A DNA stretch of 64,000 bases, from the NCBI GenBank assembly GCA_002376725.1, contig DFOM01000016.1:1-64000 (forward strand), written 5' to 3'. Positions 54,301 through 61,294 of the stretch are shown piece by piece. This DNA is from Cloacimonetes bacterium UBA3541 (GTDB lineage: Bacteria > Cloacimonadota > Cloacimonadia > Cloacimonadales > Cloacimonadaceae). The notes beneath the pieces are model-generated. The model was given only the letters and a program-made list of their open reading frames with translations. It was not told where the DNA came from and did no database searches. Numbering within the stretch: the first letter of the stretch is position 1; each line of letters begins with the position of its first letter. A program made the position numbers and the translations under genes.

Positions 54301-57300
54301 GTCTTCTATTCCGATAGTACAATAATTACCATGAGGATAGACATCACCGGAGCCAGTATCTACATTATTGAATTGTTGGTATTGGAGCTTAATTTGTCCA
54401 TCTCCGGTAGCAGTAGGATAATAGACCGGGTCATATAAAATAGCTTCAAAGGTTTCCAGTGAGCTATTATTATAGCCGGAAATAATATGATACCATTCCA
54501 CCACATAATAGTGCCAAGTAGGATTATAATAAGTGTAAACGCCACTACCTGTACCAAGAGATAAATCATCCCAGAAGACAGCGACCATAGGACTTGGACC
54601 TCCTGCATCAGGTATTCTCCAGTTACGCCAATCTGCATCCTGCGTAGCACCGAAAGCAATAAAACCGTTGGAAGAGATAGATGCTTGAGTATATTCTATA
54701 CCATAGAATTTGAAGGGGAAGGGAAGATTTACAGTTGTGATGGCTACAGCTGAAGTTTGATCACCTTCATCAGAAGAATATTCGGGATCATAGAGTGGAA
54801 GAAGAGTTCCATTGCCACCTTCTGCAGGAGCAATACCAATCCAGTTATAAGTTGGACATTGGTCATAGGCTGTATCACCCTGATCAAAAATAAAATAGCC
54901 ATAGGCATCTTGACCCAATGGATCGTGTATAGTTGTCTGTCCTATAGTGATAGTAAAATAGATAGTTTCTTTGTAACCTGCAGAGTTATAGAGATAAAGT
55001 TCCAGAGGTATTACCATACCATCTATACAGGTACTGCGAGCAAAAACAGTAAAAGTGTTAGAATTATTAGCAACAGCTGAACCAACAGGGATGGGTCCAT
55101 AAGTCCCCAGAGAGTCAGTTACAACAAAGTAAATATCATGAGAACGAAGTTTTGCTTCTATACCAGTTAAAGCAAGTGAACCAGCATTCGTTAGATTGAT
55201 AGACATAGGTAAATTATCACCTGGATAAATACAGTTGTTGGGAGCACCTATAAAAGTATAAGAGGTTATATTTAAATTACCATTATGCACAGTAAAGGGG
55301 ATAAATACTTCCCAGCTACCTGCCGTTGTTTCAGCAACGAATTTTAAGGAAAATTGATGTTGATCAGGACAATCTGGTGCAATTTGGATTGTGATAGGTT
55401 CTATATTGGCACCGATAGCTTGAGGATTGATGGTATTATATTCTATTCTATCCGCATTGATTAAGGTAATATAGGGATCAGAACAATGGGCATTGCCAGC
55501 AGGATTCAAAACTTGAGTAGATGTATTTTTTAGAAACACAAACAAATCAATAGATTCTCCAGCATCTACAAGACCATTTCCATTGCCCCACATATTGTCA
55601 TCAATTTCTATACCATCATAAACAATCCCACCACTGTTATCAATGTTAATCGTAGAAATTAGCGGTTTGAAATCAGCTTTGTTAATAGTTAAAGTTAAAG
55701 AACCAGAAAGATTGGGAGCAAATTCTAGATAGGCTATACCTTGGGCATTTGTATAAGCTAAAGCTTGTTGTCCATTTGTATTGCTTAATACAACAGATGC
55801 TCCAGCAACAGTTTGATTTGAATCATTAAAAACCGTTATTTCTAAAGTAGAGGAACCAGCAGGAATGGAGCTAGGAGCATTAGAAATAAAAGTTGAAGGA
55901 ATACCAACATATACTGAGGCAGTAGGGTCTCCAATCAAGTTGCAATAGCTAGCGAAATTATAAGCTTGTGTGGAATTGCTAACACCGTAGACAGCATATA
56001 GATAAAGTTTAGCATAGAGCATTGCTTCGCCCATATTTCGCATACCTAGAGGATAAATTCCATGAAAGATTCCTATATCAAGACAATTATTCATAGGTGT
56101 ATGAGTTGATGAAGTTGCCATTCCGATAGAGGTTATAGCCCCTCCTAAAGTTGCTGCACTACCATAACGAACCACGGCTTCTGTAGTGCTTGTACTGTTA
56201 TGGAAAGAACCGGTACTACAGGTAAGGAACACACTATGAAATAGCTTATAACCGTTATTTAGTTGATTGATGGTACTAGGCCATCCACTCATATTGATAT
56301 AGCCGCGAAAGTTATAAAATACTACTCCTTGATTTATAGCACTATTGATAGTGGTGGAAGAAGGAGAAGTTCCATAAACTTCAGTGTAAGTATAGGAAGG
56401 ATTAACCATCAGGGAATGATCATGGATATATCTATTGGTATAAATAGTAGAAATGCCAGAAGATCCTGAATCCCCAACGAGTAGCATTCTATTGAGCCAG
56501 GAAGCGGTGCTAATATTTATATCTCGTTCCAGAGAATAGACCTTTGCCATATAATTAACCATATCTGCCGAATTTGCAACGGATATTCTTCCTATTGCTG
56601 CATCGCCAAGATTATCATTTCCGGCTAACCAGGTGTAAAAATAATCAATATAACTATTGTAACTCGGGACGGCTATATTGCCAGAAGCATCTCCAATTAA
56701 GACGATATAATCTGGACGCGATGAAGGATTATTATATTGGCTCTGGATGTAATTTTTTATAGAAGTAGTGCTAGTTCCAGTAGTTGCCGTACTAACGGCA
56801 TTAACCAGATATCCCTTTTGCTTTTTCCAGTTCACATAGTTATTGACTTGAGTTTGATATGTAGTATCGGAATAATTTCCATATATAACCAACATTCTTG
56901 GACGAGTATAAGTTATTTCATCACGAGTAATAAACTGTTCATAATTCAAAATCAAAGCGGGATAGATATTAGCAAAGGCAGGAGATAAGTTCAATGGTGG
57001 GTTCATTTCGTTGATAGATGGTTGATTATCAAAATTTAATTGAATATCCATAGATTCCAGGATAGATAATGTTTGTTTGTCCTGATCATACTGAAAGGGA
57101 TAGATATTAAGTGAAATTACTCGGAAATCACGCATTATCTGAGGTTCTGAAATAACTACAGAAGTTGCAGGATATAATTCTTCATTATATCTTCCGTTTG
57201 CTTTCTCAGAACTAAGTAAATAGTCAAAATCAAGTTTAATTTGATTCTGAATATTTTGCTGAGTTGCATTTATCTGAATATTTACCCCTCCCTGGTAAGG

Positions 57301-57561
57301 AATGGCAATCATAGTACTAAATACAGGAAGAGTTTCTGTCTCTTCAAGAAATAGGTAGGGAACATCATCTATTTTAACATTAGAAAGGTTATTAGTTTCA
57401 CCTCTTTCCATAGACCATTCCGGTAATTCAAAGTGGATTTGAATAGAGCTACCTGACGAGCTAACTAAATTAAACGGTGGAACAGAAGTTTCTGCGAGGA
57501 GATATAGTGGGGAAAATAGTATCAGGATAAGAGATAAATATTTATAAGTTTTTCTTTTCAT
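51304..57561 (-). CDS. Giant secreted C25/gingipain-like multidomain protein
   Basis: 2,085 residues, the largest gene in the window. Domains in order: signal peptide (1-23); propeptide-like region (about 25-215); a C25 cysteine-peptidase-like domain (about 220-560) with the Cys in FLTCSTGSF (C448); Ig/Big-like and GNGLVDAGESIDL-type repeats (about 560-890 and 1090-1350); a YGYFIFDQGDTAYDQCP domain (about 885-1070); two IGTGTS repeats (about 1353-1525, 1712-1890); two fibronectin III domains (about 1525-1710); an ASPM/SPD-2/hydin-like domain (about 1890-2000); a final FN3-like domain. Where gingipains have the catalytic His (NYxGHG), this protein has FRGYI (Y421), so catalysis is uncertain. 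No Por-type sorting tail is visible. Confidence 0.85.
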   Translation of the reverse strand: MKRKTYKYLSLILILFSPLYLLAETSVPPFNLVSSSGSSIQIHFELPEWSMERGETNNLSNVKIDDVPYLFLEETETLPVFSTMIAIPYQGGVNIQINATQQNIQNQIKLDFDYLLSSEKANGRYNEELYPATSVVISEPQIMRDFRVISLNIYPFQYDQDKQTLSILESMDIQLNFDNQPSINEMNPPLNLSPAFANIYPALILNYEQFITRDEITYTRPRMLVIYGNYSDTTYQTQVNNYVNWKKQKGYLVNAVSTATTGTSTTSIKNYIQSQYNNPSSRPDYIVLIGDASGNIAVPSYNSYIDYFYTWLAGNDNLGDAAIGRISVANSADMVNYMAKVYSLERDINISTASWLNRMLLVGDSGSSGISTIYTNRYIHDHSLMVNPSYTYTEVYGTSPSSTTINSAINQGVVFYNFRGYINMSGWPSTINQLNNGYKLFHSVFLTCSTGSFHNSTSTTEAVVRYGSAATLGGAITSIGMATSSTHTPMNNCLDIGIFHGIYPLGMRNMGEAMLYAKLYLYAVYGVSNSTQAYNFASYCNLIGDPTASVYVGIPSTFISNAPSSIPAGSSTLEITVFNDSNQTVAGASVVLSNTNGQQALAYTNAQGIAYLEFAPNLSGSLTLTINKADFKPLISTINIDNSGGIVYDGIEIDDNMWGNGNGLVDAGESIDLFVFLKNTSTQVLNPAGNAHCSDPYITLINADRIEYNTINPQAIGANIEPITIQIAPDCPDQHQFSLKFVAETTAGSWEVFIPFTVHNGNLNITSYTFIGAPNNCIYPGDNLPMSINLTNAGSLALTGIEAKLRSHDIYFVVTDSLGTYGPIPVGSAVANNSNTFTVFARSTCIDGMVIPLELYLYNSAGYKETIYFTITIGQTTIHDPLGQDAYGYFIFDQGDTAYDQCPTYNWIGIAPAEGGNGTLLPLYDPEYSSDEGDQTSAVAITTVNLPFPFKFYGIEYTQASISSNGFIAFGATQDADWRNWRIPDAGGPSPMVAVFWDDLSLGTGSGVYTYYNPTWHYYVVEWYHIISGYNNSSLETFEAILYDPVYYPTATGDGQIKLQYQQFNNVDTGSGDVYPHGNYCTIGIEDHTETRGLEYTFNNTYPTAAAPLSHNSALFITTRPILPDYPYVVLEQILVIDPNANNHLEPGENAELSIRLGNRGMVDATGVSAVINTSDTYVSIINSNAVYGTIPAQGTAYPQTNYTLFVSPNCPAHHQANFTINITSDTSTWTYNFQLEIVVPELGFNNMTVNDSGGNSNGIFDPGETVNVNINIVNIGQIPTPPGTATLTCNNAGITIINGADTFPVLAAGAFETLSFTVSAASSISSGTLINLIFTANAGTTTAQHSETVEVGAPIVVTIGTGTSTQSYPLDRYYNYSAHEAIYLASEIGSACTIKSLAYYKASGSDTNPIEPVTIYMKNTTASSLSSGTYSTSGYTQVFNGAFPNNSTSGWMEVNLSTMFVYDGIFNLAILIVKGYQAWISSYPMWTYTTTSLSRARQNRSDSSAPTNLTSTNNLPNLRLKIFPQIQTFLPPQNFIAIPSHQSVHLSWTAPVSGNPTGYKIYRNSTVLETVTALSYTDFSVTNGIAYSYYLVAIYSNGESSPTPTITVTPNMYPPTNLTAVSGNSTVTLNWNPAEGRISSLERTKDRLISTYRVYRNGTAIQDVTETTYQDIGLINGVTYSYYVTTIYINPAGESAPSNTVTATPNIISAIIIGTGTSVTTGAQNSPLNICNNSVHGQSVYTAAELNEAGITGPLRITALGFYVVTTPALPLPQFVVRMKHTSANDAANWHNPEGLLTTYSNPAYMPEEGGFDMMTFNNPFEWNGTDNILVDTAFSLVETASNTGTLQYTPMNNGYRFVWSNTEDQTNIFTGGMVVSRRYNIKLYLEPISQAPDITVSQLYIEFGNIEVGTSAVQSFTIQNSGDANLIGTITTSQGYSVTPSDSIVPMNPSLNATDNLERNTIDFNIYPGVTSVFNLIFTPTAAEAYNGEVAISSNDPDESLININVSGTGIVYTLLPPIVNISSSSEGINLSWQTVPYATSYQIWTAEDPYGTYILLQTVSGTNFLDTRNLSKVFYKVIAIRN

Positions 57562-57655
57562 TTATTGTTTCCTTTAATAAAAAGCGGCATAAGTTTCATA
57601 TAAATAAATGCAAATTCTGGTCCAAAAATAAATTTATTTAATGGATCTCAGGTTA

Positions 57656-57691
57656 TTTTCAGTAAAATATTTTATTTCCTATTACTGAAAA
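57656..57691. promoter_or_regulatory. Perfect 10-bp inverted repeat in the copA / C25 divergent spacer
   Basis: TTTTCAGTAA (57656-57665) and TTACTGAAAA (57682-57691) are perfect reverse complements separated by 16 AT-rich bases. The element sits in the 194-base gap between two divergent genes, 64 bases before copA. It could be an operator for a regulator of copA, or a hairpin in one leader. It does not match the TACAnnTGTA Cop operator. Confidence 0.4.
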
Positions 57692-57755
57692 AAATTGATT
57701 GTTTTTCCTATTTGTTGGAATAAGCTTTTAATAAGAAAAGGAGTAAAAAGATACA

Positions 57756-59984
57756 GTGAAACAACAGGTAAATTTGGGAATAAACGGAATGCATTGTGCA
57801 GCCTGCAGTGCAAGAATAGAAAAAGTTCTGTCCAGTTTAAAAGGAGTCAGTTCTGCAAGTGTTAATCTTGTTCTAGAAGAAGCAGCCATTGAATTTGATG
57901 ATAGAAACCTCAAAATAGAGGATATAGTCAAAGCAATAGAATCTCTTGGTTATACGGTTAGAGAAAGCGTTGTGCTTACAGAAGATGAGCAAATGCAAAA
58001 AGTGCAAACAGCCAAGAAAAATATGTTACAGATGTGGATAATAGCCATCATTGTAATGGTAATAATGTTACTGATGATGGTTCCTTCCAGGATGCCACCC
58101 TGGCATAATTTAGGGAACTGGCTAATATTTTCTTTAACAGTTTTAGGGATGTTTTTCCCTGCTCGTAGAGTCTATATTTCTGCTTTTAAGGCATTAAGCA
58201 CTGGCATTACTAATATGGATGTATTGATAGCTCTAGGCACTATAGCTTCATTGCTGGTAGTTCCTTTATCTTTAATAGTCAAAGGAATACGAGCAGAGGA
58301 CTTTGGCGGAATAGCAGCTATGATTCTAGCATTTCATCTGACTGGAAGATACCTGGAAACAAAAGCACGAGGTCAAGCTTCTTCAGCGATCAGAAAACTT
58401 ATCAATCTTGGTGCTAAAACAGCTATAGTTCTAGTAGATGGAGAAGAAAAAGAGATTCCGGTACATAAACTTAATACAGATGACATCTTCTTAGTAAAAG
58501 CAGGGGCAAAAGTTCCTGCGGATGGAATTATTGTTGAGGGTAGTGCCAATCTTGATGAATCTATTGCTACTGGAGAATCTTTACCTGTATATCGTCAAAC
58601 TGGAGATAGAGTGCTAGGTGCAACTTTGAATCTGGATGGTTTTATTAAAGTGCGGGCAGAAAAAATAGGTAAAGACAGTTTTCTGGCTCAGATAATAAAA
58701 ATGGTGGAAGATGCTCAAAATTCCAAAGTACCGATTCAACTTTTAGCAGATAAGATAACATCTATATTTGTTCCTGTAGTTATAACCTTATCAGTTTTGA
58801 CCTTTTTTGCCTGGCTTCTTTTTCCTTCTTTTATAAGCAATATCAGCGAGACATTGCGAGGAATTATTCCATTAAGTTCAGCAAATTACGGTTTATCAGC
58901 TGCATTGATGGCAGCAATTGCTACATTGGTAATTGCCTGTCCTTGTGCTCTTGGATTGGCTACTCCTACTGCTTTAATGGTGGGAAGTGGTTTAGGTGCT
59001 GAAAAAGGAATTCTTATTAGAAATGGAGAGGCTCTACAAAGGATGAAAGATGTAAAAGCGATGGTTTTTGATAAAACTGGCACTATTACCTACGGTAGAT
59101 TAAGGCTAGTAAAAATAGTAAACTATAAGCTTTCAGAACGAGAGATATTACAGATCGCTTTCAGTCTTGAGCAAGGTAGTGAACATCCTTTGGCTAAAGC
59201 TATTATTTCGGAAGCATTAGCTAATAACCTAGAAGCATTGCCCATTGAAGAATTTGTTAACTATAGTGGGAAAGGAATCTCTGCAAAAGTAGAAGGTCAG
59301 ATTCTTTATTTGGGAAATCTTACTCTTCTAAGAGAAAAAGGTATAAAAGAAAATGAGGACAGCCTTAAAGATACTCAATATCCTTATGCTTCCAGCGTAT
59401 TTCTAATGGATGAAAAACAAATTCTAGGCATTCTGTATTTTGCTGATACTATTCGTCCGGAAGCATCAAATGTGGTAAAAACACTTCAAGGAATGGGAAT
59501 TGATAGTATCTTATTAAGTGGAGATAATCAAGAAGCTACTTCTGCAATTGCAGCAGAGTGTGGTATTAATAAATTTATATCAGATGCACTTCCTGGAGAT
59601 AAGGCTCATATCATTAAAGAATTGCAAGAAGAATATGGTGCTATAGCAATGGTAGGGGATGGCATTAATGATGCTCCAGCACTTAAACAAGCAGATATAG
59701 GCATAGCTCTTGGTCAGGGAGCAGATATAGCCATTGAAGCAGCAGATATTGTTATTGTTCCCAATAAAATAGAGCTCATTCCCAAGGCTATAAAGCTTTC
59801 ACTCGTTACCTTCCAGAAGATTAAACAGAATCTCTTTTGGGCTTTCTTTTACAATGTTATAGCCATCCCCTTAGCTATTTTTGGTGCATTACATCCCATT
59901 ATCGCTGAAATAGCTATGGCTATCAGCTCGGTGACAGTGGTCAGTAATTCCAATCTATTGCGTCGTGAATTACGCCATCTCTAA
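57756..59984 (+). CDS. copA: Copper-exporting P1B-type ATPase
   Basis: 742 residues. One N-terminal heavy-metal-associated domain with GMHCAAC (C14, C17), eight membrane helices, the TGES actuator motif, the transport-site CPC (IACPCALGLATP), the phosphorylation site DKTGTIT, the SEHPLAKAI nucleotide-binding motif and the hinge GDGINDAPAL. CPC plus one CxxC domain fits Cu(+) export. Start is GTG at 57756; AGGAG (57739-57743) is 12 bases away, slightly long. No chaperone or regulator gene adjoins it. Convergent with the GAPDH-like gene, 18 bases between stops. Confidence 0.93.
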   Translation: MKQQVNLGINGMHCAACSARIEKVLSSLKGVSSASVNLVLEEAAIEFDDRNLKIEDIVKAIESLGYTVRESVVLTEDEQMQKVQTAKKNMLQMWIIAIIVMVIMLLMMVPSRMPPWHNLGNWLIFSLTVLGMFFPARRVYISAFKALSTGITNMDVLIALGTIASLLVVPLSLIVKGIRAEDFGGIAAMILAFHLTGRYLETKARGQASSAIRKLINLGAKTAIVLVDGEEKEIPVHKLNTDDIFLVKAGAKVPADGIIVEGSANLDESIATGESLPVYRQTGDRVLGATLNLDGFIKVRAEKIGKDSFLAQIIKMVEDAQNSKVPIQLLADKITSIFVPVVITLSVLTFFAWLLFPSFISNISETLRGIIPLSSANYGLSAALMAAIATLVIACPCALGLATPTALMVGSGLGAEKGILIRNGEALQRMKDVKAMVFDKTGTITYGRLRLVKIVNYKLSEREILQIAFSLEQGSEHPLAKAIISEALANNLEALPIEEFVNYSGKGISAKVEGQILYLGNLTLLREKGIKENEDSLKDTQYPYASSVFLMDEKQILGILYFADTIRPEASNVVKTLQGMGIDSILLSGDNQEATSAIAAECGINKFISDALPGDKAHIIKELQEEYGAIAMVGDGINDAPALKQADIGIALGQGADIAIEAADIVIVPNKIELIPKAIKLSLVTFQKIKQNLFWAFFYNVIAIPLAIFGALHPIIAEIAMAISSVTVVSNSNLLRRELRHL

Positions 59985-60002
59985 GACTTTTAATAAGTGA
60001 GT

Positions 60003-61256
60003 TCAGGGCGTGGTCTCATCTATATAATTTACAAGACGAGATAGACAGTTAGTATAGGAACCAAGCTCATTATCATACCAGCCAAAGATTTTAGCGTGAG
60101 TCACAGGCATATAAAATGATTTTTCTTTATTAGCTCCTAGCTCCTCAAGGGTTTTTGGCGGGACAGCAATAAAACTGGTACGAGTGTGAGTCTCGTTTGC
60201 TTCTATTACTACTGCAGCCATATTGCCAATCATATCGGCTGATACATTTTGTCGTTCAGTATAGGTCAATAAACCGTTTTGTGGACCTTCTGCCGCTTGT
60301 TTATAGATGCCATTTATTAGTTTTCTTGTAATATTTGGTTGTCCCAATTCATTTAGTTCCGTATGGAAGGTCACATTAAGGTTAATAAGAGAAACGGTAT
60401 TTATGGGAATTCGCACGGAATCAGCCATAAAACCTATATTTTTAATTTCTGGCATAACCAGTTCCAAAGCTTTAGTAACGCCAGTAGTAGATAGAATAAT
60501 ATTGTTAAGAACGCTGCGAGTTTTACGCAGGTCAGAAGCTCCTGCTTTAGGTACAGAATCCAGAATGCTCTGAGAATTTGTGGCAGCATGAATAGTGCTC
60601 ATAGATGCAGTCATTATATTAGCAGTCTCTTTATGTTCCAATAGGGGTTTAATCATATGAGCCAGACCGGTGGTAGTGCAGCTTGCAGCTGAAATTATAT
60701 GATGTTTTTGAGGGTCATAATTGAGGTGATTTATACCATAAATCATCGTTATGCTATCTGGATTATTTTCCATAACTGCGGCTTTACTTTTGAAAGGAGC
60801 AGAACAGATAACTTTGAGAGCACCTGCTGCTAAATGTCCTCTTAAACAGGGTACTCCTTGTTCTGGTATGATATTGGGGTCTAAAAAATTACCGGTGCAA
60901 TCAACTACTATCCGCACACCTTCTTCTAACCAGTTAATATCCTTAGGGTCACGAGCGGTACGAAGTACGGTTATAGGCATTCCTTCAATCTCCAAGATAG
61001 GCTTTTGTGGGTCTATAACCTTAATTTCTGCCTTAGGTCCAACTATACCGTGTAAGAATTTGTGAATACTTCCATAAGTAGAATCCATTTCCATTGCTTG
61101 AATCAGGTCATCCAGACTTTTTCCTACTTCTCTGCCAAAGTTAATGACTATACCATCAAAATGACGAAGATGTACCTGGTTCCAGAGCAGCAGTTTGCCT
61201 ATTCTGCCCAATCCATTGATTCCGAGTAGTCTTTTACCTTTCAGTTGGGTGTTCAT
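60003..61256 (-). CDS. Long GAPDH-like paralogue
   Basis: 417 residues against 332 for the normal gap in this window. NAD-site INGLGRIGKLLLW, catalytic Cys in SAASCTTTGLAH, catalytic His in STIHAATNSQ, and FGWYDNELGSYTN show a full GAPDH framework. The extra residues fall mainly in the N-terminal half (about 30-120) and late in the C-terminal domain. The replacement of the usual TVHAYTNDQ by STIHAATNSQ and the insertions suggest a different partner, direction or substrate (for example erythrose 4-phosphate or biosynthetic use); not decidable by eye. Starts 38 bases after the PPDK-like stop. Confidence 0.8.
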   Translation of the reverse strand: MNTQLKGKRLLGINGLGRIGKLLLWNQVHLRHFDGIVINFGREVGKSLDDLIQAMEMDSTYGSIHKFLHGIVGPKAEIKVIDPQKPILEIEGMPITVLRTARDPKDINWLEEGVRIVVDCTGNFLDPNIIPEQGVPCLRGHLAAGALKVICSAPFKSKAAVMENNPDSITMIYGINHLNYDPQKHHIISAASCTTTGLAHMIKPLLEHKETANIMTASMSTIHAATNSQSILDSVPKAGASDLRKTRSVLNNIILSTTGVTKALELVMPEIKNIGFMADSVRIPINTVSLINLNVTFHTELNELGQPNITRKLINGIYKQAAEGPQNGLLTYTERQNVSADMIGNMAAVVIEANETHTRTSFIAVPPKTLEELGANKEKSFYMPVTHAKIFGWYDNELGSYTNCLSRLVNYIDETTP

Positions 61257-61294
61257 TGTTTTCTCCTTATCTATATTTTTTATAAGTAAGTATA

